DNA from: Salinarimonas sp.
GTDB lineage: Bacteria > Pseudomonadota > Alphaproteobacteria > Rhizobiales > Beijerinckiaceae
NCBI RefSeq assembly: GCF_040111675.1
Contig: NZ_CP157794.1
Coordinates: forward strand, 4,630,444 to 4,694,443
DNA: 64,000 nucleotides
Direction: 5' to 3'
The position numbers and the translations under genes are program-made. How positions within the stretch are numbered: the stretch's first letter is position 1; each line of letters opens with the position of its first letter. Positions 1 to 8,090 of the stretch are shown piece by piece. Under the pieces are notes generated by a model. It did not search any database. It was not told where the DNA came from and saw only the letters and a program-made list of their open reading frames with translations.

Positions 1-551
1 TGAATCGCGAGATAGCCGGCGAGGCGCAGCCCGCCGACGGGGACGACCACCGTCATCCGTGGCGCGCCGTCGGAAATCCACTTGTGCGTGAGCGCCTGCA
101 GCCGCTCCGCGCCCTCGCGGGCGGCGAGGAGCGCCGGCAGGCCCGGCGGCGGGGCGAGCCCGGCCTCGGTGTGGAGCTTCGCCAGCACCGCGGCGTCCGT
201 GCCGTAGAGCGTGAGGCCGGAGACGGCCACCGCGCCGGAGGTGATGGCGTTGCGCCGCAGCAGATCCGGCAGCAGCGCCTCCACCGCCGGGGCGTCGCGC
301 GCCCCGACGGCGCTGCGCAGGGCGCCTTCCTGCGCCATCGCGCCGGCGAGGGAAGCGACCTCGCCGGCATAGTCGCCCCAGGCCACGTCCGCGACGTAGC
401 GGTTGAGCACGGAGCCGACCTGCACCGAGTTCGCCTCGTGAACGGCGGCCTCGTAGCGTTGGGTGACCAGGGTCATCACGCCGATGGCGGCCACGCAGTT
501 CAGGATGGCGGCGACGACGAGGATCGCGAGGAGCTTTCGATGCTCTGTCAT
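1..551 (-). CDS. Membrane-anchored sensor-type protein (N-terminal part, runs off window)
   Basis: Only the first 183 or so codons are in the window; the gene continues past base 1. The product starts MTEHRKLL and has one clear membrane helix at about residues 8-29, followed by an Ala-rich, presumably periplasmic domain with no Cys cluster. This is the layout of the sensory half of a chemoreceptor, histidine kinase or diguanylate cyclase, but the output domain lies outside the window, so the class cannot be told. It lies 55 bp downstream of the rhodanese gene on the same strand, so the two could be co-transcribed. Confidence 0.6.
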   Translation of the reverse strand, partial: MTEHRKLLAILVVAAILNCVAAIGVMTLVTQRYEAAVHEANSVQVGSVLNRYVADVAWGDYAGEVASLAGAMAQEGALRSAVGARDAPAVEALLPDLLRRNAITSGAVAVSGLTLYGTDAAVLAKLHTEAGLAPPPGLPALLAAREGAERLQALTHKWISDGAPRMTVVVPVGGLRLAGYLAI

Positions 552-606
552 GGTCTCACGCTTGTCGGCTCGGGGGAAGGGAGAGGGGGAAGGCGCCGGG
601 CGCGCC

Positions 607-1035
607 TCACCGGGTGACGAGGGGCAGGCCCTTCTCGCGCCACTCCTCCATGCCGAGCGCGTAGTAGTGGACGTTCGAGTAGCCGTAGCCGACGGCCTTG
701 ATCACGGCGGCGGCGGCGCGGCCGCAGGCGAGGCCGTTGCAGTAGAACAGGACCGGCGCGTCCTTGGCCGCGACGTGGGCCGCGAGGTCGGCCTCGCCCT
801 CGATGTCGGTATCGATCAGGCGCACGGCGCCCTCGATGTGGCCGGCGGCGTAGTCCGCCTCCTTGCGATTGTCGAGGATGACGAGATCCGGGGTCGACTG
901 GACCAGCGCGATCACGCCCTCGGCGTCGACGGTCGTGGCGCCCTCGATCTCGAGCGGGGCGAGATCGGCCTGGGCGGCGGTGGAGAGGCCGAGAGCGACC
1001 AGCATCCCGGCGGCGGCGACGATGAACTTACGCAT
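607..1035 (-). CDS. Periplasmic rhodanese-like protein
   Basis: The 142-aa product has a signal peptide (residues 1-23, MRKFIVAAAG...AAQA) and one rhodanese domain. The catalytic loop is visible as FYCNGLACGRA, with the Cys expected to carry a persulfide. It probably moves sulfane sulfur or acts as a redox/sensing module in the periplasm; the substrate is unknown. The start at 1035 is preferred over an upstream one because AGGAGG lies 8 bases before this ATG and the signal peptide starts there. The membrane sensor gene follows at 551, which may mean a linked signalling role. Confidence 0.85.
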   Translation of the reverse strand: MRKFIVAAAGMLVALGLSTAAQADLAPLEIEGATTVDAEGVIALVQSTPDLVILDNRKEADYAAGHIEGAVRLIDTDIEGEADLAAHVAAKDAPVLFYCNGLACGRAAAAVIKAVGYGYSNVHYYALGMEEWREKGLPLVTR

Positions 1036-1256
1036 GGTCAACTTCCTCCTGTTTTCCGTGTGACGCGGCAACACAGGAACGAAGTTCGACACAGGAGTCT
1101 TGAAGATCGGTTTAGATCGATTTTAGATTGTTTCGACACGAACGAGCCGGGCGTCGCGCCGGCCTCGGCGCGCCCGTCCGACGCCAAGCGGCGGCGCCGG
1201 GTCGAAGCCGAGGAGAACGGCCCCGGTCGCGATGGGCCCTCGAGCGGACGCGCGCC

Positions 1257-2270
1257 TCAATAGGCCCGCGCGACGCAGAACTCGACCGCGTCGAGCAGCG
1301 CCCGCTTCATCGGCCCGTCCGGGTAGATGCCCAGCGCATCCCGCGCCATCGCCCCGTAATGGCGGGCGCGGGCGACCGTGTCCTCGAGCGCCTTGTTCCG
1401 GCGCATGATGGAGAGCGCCTCCTCGAGGTCGCGCTCCGCGATCTCGCCGCGCTCCAGCGTGCGGCGGAAGAAGGCGCGGTCGGCATCGGTGCCGCGGCGC
1501 ACGGAGAGAACCACGGGCAGCGTGATCTTGCCCTCGCGGAAATCGTCGCCCACGTTCTTGCCGAGCTTCGCCGCCGCACCGCCGTAGTCGAGCGCGTCGT
1601 CGACCAGCTGGAAGGCGACGCCGAGATTCATGCCGTAGGAGCGGCAGGCCTCGGCCTCGCTCTTCGGGCGCTCGGCGATGACCGGGCCGACCTCGCAGGC
1701 GGCGCCGAAGAGCTCGGCGGTCTTGGCGCGGATGATGGCGAGGTAGTTGTCCTCGGTGGTCTCGATGTTCTTCGCCGCGGCGAGCTGCATCACCTCGCCC
1801 TCGGCGATGATGGCGGCGGCGTCGGAGAGAATCTCGAGCGCGCGCAGCGAGCCGACCTCCACCATCATGCGGAAGGCCTGGCCCAGCAGGAAGTCGCCGA
1901 CGAGCACGCTCGCCTCGTTGCCCCACTTGACCCGCGCGGCGATCTTGCCGCGGCGCATGTCGCTCTCGTCCACGACGTCGTCGTGGAGGAGCGTCGCCGT
2001 GTGCATGAACTCGACGGAGGCCGCGAGCTTGACGTGGCCGTCGCCGCGGTAGCCGGAGAGCTGGCCGGCGGCGAGGGTGAGCATGGGGCGCAGGCGCTTG
2101 CCGCCCGACGAGATCAGATGATTGGCGACCTCGGGGATCATCGTCACGTCCGAGCCCGTCCGCGAGAGAATCATCTCGTTGACGCGGCCCATGTCGGCCG
2201 CCACCAGCGACACCAGAGCCTCGATGCCCGGCTCGGCGGCTCTCTCCTCGAAGGGAACGACGACTCCCAC
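1257..2270 (-). CDS. ispB: Polyprenyl diphosphate synthase (octaprenyl/decaprenyl type)
   Basis: The 337-aa trans-isoprenyl diphosphate synthase elongates farnesyl/geranyl diphosphate with isopentenyl diphosphate to make the ubiquinone side chain. Landmarks: GGKRLRP at 57-62 for diphosphate binding, first Asp-rich motif DDVVDESD at 97-104 and second Asp-rich motif DDALD at 224-228. Length and motifs match the IspB group. The product chain length (C40 or C50) cannot be read with confidence. It diverges from the DUF2007 gene, with 113 bp between the starts as a shared promoter region. Confidence 0.93.
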   Translation of the reverse strand: MGVVVPFEERAAEPGIEALVSLVAADMGRVNEMILSRTGSDVTMIPEVANHLISSGGKRLRPMLTLAAGQLSGYRGDGHVKLAASVEFMHTATLLHDDVVDESDMRRGKIAARVKWGNEASVLVGDFLLGQAFRMMVEVGSLRALEILSDAAAIIAEGEVMQLAAAKNIETTEDNYLAIIRAKTAELFGAACEVGPVIAERPKSEAEACRSYGMNLGVAFQLVDDALDYGGAAAKLGKNVGDDFREGKITLPVVLSVRRGTDADRAFFRRTLERGEIAERDLEEALSIMRRNKALEDTVARARHYGAMARDALGIYPDGPMKRALLDAVEFCVARAY

Positions 2271-2383
2271 GCGCTCGACCTCTTTTTCCTGACGCGGCCC
2301 CCGCCGCGGATGGACGGCAAGGTCGCACGGGCTATGCTGTGGCGCAACGCGCGGGGTTGACGCAAGAGGGAAACGAGCGGCGC

Positions 2384-2611
2384 ATGGTCGAATTGATCCG
2401 AACGAACGACGTGGTGCTGATCGGCTACGCCGAGTCGCTGCTGCGGGAGGCGGGCTTCAACATCTTCGTCGCCGACAATCACACGAGCGTGATGGAAGGC
2501 TCGATCGGCGTGATCCAGCGCCGGATCCTGGTCGTCGACGACGAGGCGGACGCGGCGCGCCGCTTCCTCGAGGAGGCCGGTCTCGGCGCCGAGCTGCGCG
2601 ATGGCGCCTGA
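2384..2611 (+). CDS. DUF2007 family protein
   Basis: The 75-aa protein begins MVELIRTNDVVLIGYAESLL and carries the whole DUF2007 fold: a beta-alpha-beta unit resembling a small ferredoxin-like or PII-like domain, called putative signal-transducing in databases. An upstream in-frame ATG at 2339 exists, but the family starts here and AGAGGG lies a suitable distance upstream. The stop overlaps the start of the next methyltransferase gene by 11 bp, so the two are translationally coupled, an arrangement common in alphaproteobacteria. Function is not established. Confidence 0.85.
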   Translation: MVELIRTNDVVLIGYAESLLREAGFNIFVADNHTSVMEGSIGVIQRRILVVDDEADAARRFLEEAGLGAELRDGA

Positions 2612-3392
2612 GCCGGACGAGGGCGGCCTCACGCGCGACACGCTGCTCGACGGGCGCGTCGCGCTCTGGCAGCGCAGGGGCGGCCACCGTGCCGGCACCG
2701 ACGCCGTGCTCCTCGCCGCCGCGACGACGCTCGCGCCGGGGGAGCTCCTGGTCGATGCGGGCGCGGGGACGGGGGCGGTGGGTCTGATGGCGGGGGTCCG
2801 CGCGCCCGAGGCGCGGATCGTGCTCGTCGAGCGCGACCCGGCGCTCGCGGCGCTCGGCGTGCGCAATCTCGCGCAGAACGGGATGTCCGGCCGCGGGATC
2901 TCGGTCTGCGCCGATCTCCTCGCTGGGCTCCCGCTCGCGCCGGCGCGCGCCGACGCGGTGGCGACGAACCCGCCCTATTTCGAGCCGGGCGAGGCGCCCC
3001 GCTCGCCGGACGCCGCCCGCGCCGCGGCGCACGCGCTGGCGGAGGGCTCGCTCGCCGCCTGGATCGAGGCCTGCGCCCGCCTGCTGCGGCCGCGCGGGCG
3101 GCTGTCGCTGATCCAGCGCGCCGACAAGCTTCCCGCCTGCCTCGCCGCGCTCGAGCGCCGCTTCGGCGCGATCCGCGTCACCCCGGTGCGTCCGCGCGCC
3201 GACAGGGACGCGACGCGGATCGTGATTCACGCCGTGAAGGACGCCCGCACGCCGCTCTCGATCGCGCCGGCCTTCGTGCTGCACGAGGCGGACGGGCGGT
3301 TCACGGCGCGCGCCGATCGCGCGCACCGCGAGGGCGTCTGGGATCAGCGCACCTCGGAGAGGAGCGGCGACCAGGTCGGATCGGAGGCGTAG
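2601..3392 (+). CDS. TrmN6-like adenine-N6 methyltransferase
   Basis: The 263-aa Rossmann-fold SAM-dependent methyltransferase has the SAM loop VDAGAGTGAVGL at 51-62 and catalytic NPPY at 123-126, the signature of N6-adenine or N5-glutamine methylases. The HRAGTDAVLLAAA stretch at 29-41 matches the tRNA1(Val) A37-N6 methylase group (TrmN6/YfiC), so a tRNA target is the best guess. Its 3' end overlaps the convergent tolB by 49 bp, leaving no room for terminators between them. Confidence 0.82.
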   Translation: MAPEPDEGGLTRDTLLDGRVALWQRRGGHRAGTDAVLLAAATTLAPGELLVDAGAGTGAVGLMAGVRAPEARIVLVERDPALAALGVRNLAQNGMSGRGISVCADLLAGLPLAPARADAVATNPPYFEPGEAPRSPDAARAAAHALAEGSLAAWIEACARLLRPRGRLSLIQRADKLPACLAALERRFGAIRVTPVRPRADRDATRIVIHAVKDARTPLSIAPAFVLHEADGRFTARADRAHREGVWDQRTSERSGDQVGSEA

Positions 3393-4678
3393 CCCGGCGT
3401 CGGGATCGGCACCTCGACCCGGCCGGTGATGTCGACCATGTAGAGCTGCCCGCCCGACTGGCCGCCGGGATCGCGGAAGAAGACGATGTACTGCCCGTTC
3501 GGCGCCCAGGCCGGGCTCTCGTTGTGGAAGCCCTCGGTGAGGATGCGCTCGCCCGAGCCGTCCGGCCGCATCACGCCGATGGCGAAGCGCCCGCCCTGCA
3601 TCTTGGTGAAGGCGATCCAGTCCCCCCGCGGCGACCAGACCGGCTGCGAATACGAGCCCTGCCCGAAGGAGATGCGCTGCACGTTCGAGCCGTCGGAATT
3701 CATCGTGTAGAGCTGCTGCGAGCCGCCGCGGTCGCTCTCGAACACGATCCGCGAGCCGTCCGGCGAGAAGGACGGCGAGGTGTCGATCGCCACCGTCGAG
3801 GTCAGTCGCGTCATCGTGCGCGAGACGAGGTCGATGAGATAGAGGTTGGCGTTGCCGCCCTGCTGCAGCGTCATGACGATGGAGCGGCCGTTGGGCGAGA
3901 AGCGGGGGGAGGACGTCATGTCGGGGAAGTTGCCCACCGCCTGGCGCGCGCCGGTCTCGAGGTTGAGCACCTGCACCCGCGGCTGCTCGCCGGAGACCTG
4001 CGCCATGAAGGCGATCTCCTGGGCCCGCGGCGAGAAGCGCGGCGTCACCACCGAATTGTCGCCCGGAGTCAGGTAACGCACGTTGGCGCCGTCCTGGTCC
4101 ATGATGGCGAGGCGCTTGAGGCGGTTCTCCTTCGGCCCGGTCTCGTCGACGAAGACGATGCGCGTGTCGAAGAAGCCCGCGAGCCCCGTGATGCGGGTGA
4201 AGATCGCGTCCGAGATGATGTGCCCGACCCGGCGCCAATTGTTCGGGTCGGTGAAGAATTGCTGGCCGGTGATCTGCTGGCCGGTCTGCACGTCCCAGAG
4301 CCGGAACTCGGTGCGCAGCCGGCCCTGGCCGTCGCGGGTGACGCGGCCGGTGACGAGGCCCTGCACGCCGGCCTGGCGCCACAGGTCGAATTGCGGCGCG
4401 GCGTCGAAGGCGGGCGTGCGCTCGGGGAAGCGGCCCTGGTCGAGCGGCGCGAAATAGCCCGACCGGTTCAGGTTCGAGGCGACGATGCTCGAGATCTGGG
4501 GCCCGAGATTGCCCTCGCCGACGAACTCGGCGACGGCGATCGGCATCGGCTGGAACTGGCCGCCCTGGACGTCGACGACGAGCTCGGCGCGCGCAGGCGC
4601 GGGCGCGAGCCCCGGCGCGAGGGCGGCGACGCCGGCGGCGACGAGGCCGATCCGCAGGGCGTTCAGGACGAGGCGCAT
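3344..4678 (-). CDS. tolB: Tol-Pal system periplasmic protein TolB
   Basis: The 444-aa periplasmic protein of the Tol-Pal cell-envelope machine has a signal peptide (1-31, ending PARA), an N-terminal alpha/beta domain to about residue 160, and a C-terminal beta-propeller of WD40-like repeats (FSPNGRSIVMT, FSPDGSRIVFE, WSPRGDWIAF, WAPNGQYIVF). It cycles between Pal and TolA to drive outer-membrane constriction at division. It is last in the run tolQ-tolR-tolA-tolB. The usual next gene, pal, is absent here: a convergent methyltransferase overlaps the tolB 3' end. Confidence 0.95.
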   Translation of the reverse strand: MRLVLNALRIGLVAAGVAALAPGLAPAPARAELVVDVQGGQFQPMPIAVAEFVGEGNLGPQISSIVASNLNRSGYFAPLDQGRFPERTPAFDAAPQFDLWRQAGVQGLVTGRVTRDGQGRLRTEFRLWDVQTGQQITGQQFFTDPNNWRRVGHIISDAIFTRITGLAGFFDTRIVFVDETGPKENRLKRLAIMDQDGANVRYLTPGDNSVVTPRFSPRAQEIAFMAQVSGEQPRVQVLNLETGARQAVGNFPDMTSSPRFSPNGRSIVMTLQQGGNANLYLIDLVSRTMTRLTSTVAIDTSPSFSPDGSRIVFESDRGGSQQLYTMNSDGSNVQRISFGQGSYSQPVWSPRGDWIAFTKMQGGRFAIGVMRPDGSGERILTEGFHNESPAWAPNGQYIVFFRDPGGQSGGQLYMVDITGRVEVPIPTPGYASDPTWSPLLSEVR

Positions 4679-4756
4679 GGCAGGTTCCGGGTGTTCGGCG
4701 GCGGATGGCCGCGCACGGGTCGACAGCGGGAGCGAGGCGAAGGCGGACCCGCCGCC

Positions 4757-5956
4757 TCAGGAGTAGAGCGGATTGAAGTTCACCGTCAGGTTCCTCCAGT
4801 CCTGGTAATAGGGAGCGAATTGGGCCGGAATCTGGAGCGGCGCGCAGCTCCGCGCCGCGCGCAGCGCCGATTCGGCGATCGGCCCGAACAGCGGATCGGC
4901 CGAGGAATTGGTCAGCTCCGGCGAGCCCGCGAGGGTGCCGTCCTCGTTGAGCACGATCCGCACCACCGCGACCGGCGGAGCGTTCGCGGTCTGCGCGGCG
5001 AGCGGGATGTTCCAGCAGCGGTGCAGCTGCTGCTGGATCAGCCCGGCGAGCTGCGACATCAGGCTCGGGTTCAGCGTCGCGGCCCGGCCGGTCTCCGTCC
5101 CGAGCGAGGCCGTGCGATTGATCTCGGCGGCGGCCGCGCCGGTGGAGGCGGCCTCCTCGGTCGAGCGCAGGAGCGAGGCGATGTCGGACGGGTCGAAGCG
5201 CTCGGCCTCCTCGGCGACGCGGCTCGCGCGGGCCTCCTCGGCGCGCGCCGTGTCCGCCGCGCGGGCGGCCTCGGCGACGCGCCGGCGCTCGCGCTCCTCC
5301 ACCTCGCGACGGCGCGTCTCGGCCTCCGCGACGCGCTGGCGCTCCGCGTCCGCGGCGGCGCGCTGCATGGCCTCGGCCTGCGCCTGCGCGCGCTGGGAGC
5401 GCGAGGGCGGCAGCGGAGCGGGCGGCGCGGGCGCGGCCTCGGCGACCTCCACCGGCACGACCGGCTCGGGGACCGGCTCGGGCGACGGCGCCGGCGGCGC
5501 GGGCGCCGCGATCGGCTCCGGAGCGGGCGGGACGGGCGCGGGCGCGGCGACCTCCGCCGGCTCTGGCGTCGGCAGCGGGGCGGGCGGCGGCGGGGGAGGC
5601 GGCGGCTCGGCCTCGGCCGGTGTCGGGCGATCCGCCACCTGCATGTCGGGCGTTCGCGTCGCCGGCGTCTGCGTATCGCGCTGGGCCTCGCCCGCCGGGC
5701 GAAGCTCCGGCGCCTCGGCCACGCGATCGGCCCGCGGGCGCGGCTCGGGGATCGGCGCCTCGGCCTCGATCTCGCCGCGCCTGATCTGCGAGAACTCGGT
5801 CTCCGTGATCATCTCGACCGGGATGCCCTCCTCCACCGGCGGCAGCGGCACGACCCCGGAGACGGCGACGAGGCCGCCGACGATCAGCGCGACATGGGCC
5901 ACGCCCGAGAGGAGGAGGCCCGGCTCGCGAAAGGAGAAGAGGCCGCGCGCGCGCAT
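4757..5956 (-). CDS. tolA: TolA / TonB-like energy transducer of the Tol system
   Basis: The 399-aa protein begins MRARGLFSFREPGLLLSG. It has an inner-membrane anchor helix (about 13-33), a long Pro/Glu/Ala-rich periplasmic arm, an Arg/Glu/Ala-rich helical part (about 190-290) and a C-terminal TonB/TolA-type domain ending VNFNPLYS. It links the TolQR proton motor to TolB and Pal. The start at 5956 lies 5 bp after tolR; a longer open frame upstream is only the shadow of tolR/tolQ. The low-complexity arm makes alignments to other TolAs unreliable outside the two ends. Confidence 0.9.
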   Translation of the reverse strand: MRARGLFSFREPGLLLSGVAHVALIVGGLVAVSGVVPLPPVEEGIPVEMITETEFSQIRRGEIEAEAPIPEPRPRADRVAEAPELRPAGEAQRDTQTPATRTPDMQVADRPTPAEAEPPPPPPPPAPLPTPEPAEVAAPAPVPPAPEPIAAPAPPAPSPEPVPEPVVPVEVAEAAPAPPAPLPPSRSQRAQAQAEAMQRAAADAERQRVAEAETRRREVEERERRRVAEAARAADTARAEEARASRVAEEAERFDPSDIASLLRSTEEAASTGAAAAEINRTASLGTETGRAATLNPSLMSQLAGLIQQQLHRCWNIPLAAQTANAPPVAVVRIVLNEDGTLAGSPELTNSSADPLFGPIAESALRAARSCAPLQIPAQFAPYYQDWRNLTVNFNPLYS

Positions 5957-5961
5957 GGAGC

Positions 5962-6405
5962 TCAGTTCTGGTCCGGGAGGGTGACGAGAGCGACGCGGCT
6001 GAAGCCGCCTTGCGTGACGAGCGCCATCACCTCGGCGACGCGGCCGTAATCCACGGCGCGGTCGCCGCGCACGAAGACGCGCGCCTCCGCGCCCTCCTCC
6101 GCCCGCGCCTCGATCGCCGCGACGATCTCCCCGTCGGCGAGCTCGGCATCCTCGAGGAAGACGCGGCCCTCGGCGTCGATCGACAGCGCGATGGGCTTGG
6201 CGTCGACGTTGAGCTGGCCGGCCTGCGCCTGCGGCAGGTCCAGCGGCACGCCCGCGGAGAGCAGCGGCGCCGACACCATGAAGACGATGAGGAGCACCAG
6301 CATGACGTCGATGAACGGCGTCATGTTGATCTCGTTGATGGCGCGCGCGCGCCCGCGGCGCCTGCGCCGTCCGCCGCCCGTTCCGGGTCCGCCGTGGGAG
6401 AACAT
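5962..6405 (-). CDS. tolR: Tol-Pal motor subunit TolR (ExbD family)
   Basis: The 147-aa inner-membrane protein has a short basic N-terminus, one membrane helix and a periplasmic domain. The helix shows the proton-carrying Asp of the ExbD/TolR family in the motif MTPFIDVMLVLLIVFM. Together with TolQ it forms the proton channel that energises TolA. It lies 15 bp after tolQ and 5 bp before tolA in a tight operon. The N-terminus is unusually rich in Gly and Arg (GGGRRRRRGRARA) before the helix. Confidence 0.94.
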   Translation of the reverse strand: MFSHGGPGTGGGRRRRRGRARAINEINMTPFIDVMLVLLIVFMVSAPLLSAGVPLDLPQAQAGQLNVDAKPIALSIDAEGRVFLEDAELADGEIVAAIEARAEEGAEARVFVRGDRAVDYGRVAEVMALVTQGGFSRVALVTLPDQN

Positions 6406-6420
6406 GGCCGTCGCGCCCCC

Positions 6421-7107
6421 TTACGCCGCCGCCGCCAGGCGCTCGTCGACCTGACGCGCCAGGATCGCCGAGAACTCGTCGGCGAAGCCCTCGAGCCGGA
6501 TCTGCGCCTTGGCCACCTCGGCCTGGAACTTGTTGTAGGCGATGACCGCCGGGATCGCGGCGATGAGCCCGATCGCGGTGGCGAAGAGCGCCTCCGCGAT
6601 GCCCGGCGCGACCACCGCGAGGGAGGTGTTCTGCGAGGCGGCGATGGCGATGAAGGACGTCATCACGCCCCAGACCGTGCCGAACAGGCCGAGATAGGGC
6701 CCGGCCGAGCCCACCGAGGCGAGGAAGATCAGCCGGGATTCGAGCCGCTCCACCTCGCGCTGGATGGTGACGTCGAGCACCTTGTCGATGCGCGCCGGCA
6801 GGCTCGCCACCGACCGGCCCGAGCCCTCGAAGGAGCGCTTCCACTCGTGCATGGCGGCGACGAAGACGGAGGCGAGCCCCGTCGTCGGACGCTCCGCCAG
6901 CGAGCGGTAGAGCTCGTCGAGCGAGCGGCCCGACCAGAAAACCTCCTCGAAGCGGTCCATCGCCCGGGTGAGGCGGCGGAACAGCAGCGTCTTGTCGATG
7001 ATGATCGCCCAGCAATAGACCGAGGCGGCGACGAGCCCGATCATCACGAGCTTGACCACGATGTGGGCTTGCCAGAACAGGCCCCAGAGGGAGAGATCGT
7101 GCGTCAT
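6421..7107 (-). CDS. tolQ: Tol-Pal motor subunit TolQ (MotA/ExbB family)
   Basis: The 228-aa protein has three predicted membrane helices: one near the N-terminus (about 16-36) and two around residues 125-195, with a cytoplasmic loop between, as in the MotA/TolQ/ExbB family. GPYLGLFGTVWGVM is the conserved second-helix signature. I take the start as MTHDLSLW at 7107; an upstream in-frame ATG at 7176 would add a non-conserved Arg-rich leader. It is the first tol gene, followed by tolR. Confidence 0.94.
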   Translation of the reverse strand: MTHDLSLWGLFWQAHIVVKLVMIGLVAASVYCWAIIIDKTLLFRRLTRAMDRFEEVFWSGRSLDELYRSLAERPTTGLASVFVAAMHEWKRSFEGSGRSVASLPARIDKVLDVTIQREVERLESRLIFLASVGSAGPYLGLFGTVWGVMTSFIAIAASQNTSLAVVAPGIAEALFATAIGLIAAIPAVIAYNKFQAEVAKAQIRLEGFADEFSAILARQVDERLAAAA

Positions 7108-7422
7108 CGGCGGGTTCGTCCTAGTGTCGGCTCGAGCGCGGGATCGCGCGGCGCGGGGGACGTTCGGCCCGAACAAGGCTTAACGGTTCGGAACGCGTCC
7201 TGCAAACGTGGTTCGCGCCGCAACATGTCGAAAATATGAGCGATTGCCAGCGCCGGCGCGGCCTCTCGGCGCTGTTGCGATGAGGACACGATCAGGGTTA
7301 ACGGAGGCTTGACGCGCAGGCGGCGAAGGGGTGCGGCGCAAGGGCGCTGCGGACGGTGCGGGGGCGGTCGCACGGGCGCTCTGCATGAAGCTCGAGACGT
7401 TCGGCGACAGGTCGCCGAGGGA

Positions 7423-7463
7423 CCCCCCTCTCCCCCGTGGAGAGGGGCCGAGGGTGAGGGGCG
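7423..7463 (+). repeat. REP-like GC-rich repeat, copy 1
   Basis: The segment contains CCCCTCTCCCCCGTGGAGAG followed by GGGCCGAGGGTGAGGGG. It is internally palindromic (CCCCTCTCC against GGAGAGGGG) and occurs again in reverse orientation at 7536-7571. Repeats of this CCCTCTCC/GGAGAGGG type are widespread in high-GC proteobacterial intergenic regions. Confidence 0.7.
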
Positions 7464-7535
7464 TACGGAACGGTCCCGCCCTCGATGCAGCGCTGCCCCG
7501 CGGTCGAGCCGACGTCGGCACGGGTCGGGTCGGAG

Positions 7536-7571
7536 CCCTCGCCCCGCGCCCCTCTCCACGAGGGAGAGGGG
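7536..7571 (-). repeat. REP-like GC-rich repeat, copy 2 (inverted)
   Basis: The reverse complement reads CCCCTCTCCCTCGTGGAGAG then GGGCGCGGGGCGAGGG, nearly matching copy 1 at 7423-7463. With the two copies 72 bp apart and inverted, a transcript crossing the region could fold into a large hairpin. Confidence 0.7.
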
Positions 7572-7652
7572 AATCTCGTCGCGCTCGAGAGACGCATCCG
7601 CGCGAGAGAGACGCATCGCGAGCGCCTCCTCACCGGCCGCGCTCCGCCGTCC

Positions 7653-8087
7653 TCACCCGCCGAGCCGCTCCCGGAGCCCCTCCGGGATCCGCACCGGCCG
7701 CCCGCCGCGGATGGCGGCCACGGTCACGTCGGCGGTGACGAGCGCCTCCTCGCCCCGCAGGATGCGCTGCGCCAGCAGGATGGTCGCGCCTTTGACCTCC
7801 AGCGTGCGGGTCTCCACCGTCAGCACGTCGTCCATGCGCGCGGGCTTGACCCAGTCGAGCGTCATGCGCCGCACGGCGAAGGCGATCCCCTCCCCTTCCG
7901 CGTGCAGCTCCGACTGCGCCACGCCGGCGAGGCGGAGCTGGTCGGTGCGCCCGCGCTCGAAGTATTTCAGGTAGTTGGCATGGTAGACGATGCCGGAGAA
8001 ATCGGTGTCCTCGTAGTAGACGCGCACCGTCAGGCGATGCACGCCGTCCGCGAACCGGCCCGCGAGCGGGATCAGCGCATCCGTCAT
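7653..8087 (-). CDS. ybgC: Tol-Pal-associated acyl-CoA thioesterase YbgC
   Basis: The 144-aa single hot-dog-fold protein of the 4-hydroxybenzoyl-CoA thioesterase family hydrolyses short or medium acyl-CoA thioesters in the cytoplasm. The active-site Asp is visible in VYYEDTDFSGIVYHANYL at about residues 23-40. It lies 3 bp after ruvB and upstream of tolQ, the standard place for ybgC. Its link to Tol function in alphaproteobacteria is by gene order, not demonstrated mechanism. Confidence 0.93.
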   Translation of the reverse strand: MTDALIPLAGRFADGVHRLTVRVYYEDTDFSGIVYHANYLKYFERGRTDQLRLAGVAQSELHAEGEGIAFAVRRMTLDWVKPARMDDVLTVETRTLEVKGATILLAQRILRGEEALVTADVTVAAIRGGRPVRIPEGLRERLGG

Positions 8088-8090
8088 GCG

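Larger units (their letters stand above)
7108..7652. other. 545-bp intergenic region between ybgC and tolQ
   Basis: No convincing gene is seen; open frames here have poor composition on both strands. It holds an inverted pair of GC-rich repeats (annotated separately) and presumably the tolQ promoter. In many alphaproteobacteria ybgC and tolQ are nearly contiguous, so this spacer is long for the locus. Confidence 0.6.

Noticed and set aside
3524..6049. Long plus-strand open frame (841 codons) over tolB/tolA
   Set aside because: It is antisense to two well-supported tol genes and consists of Arg/Gly/Asp-rich low-complexity sequence, typical of GC-rich shadow frames.
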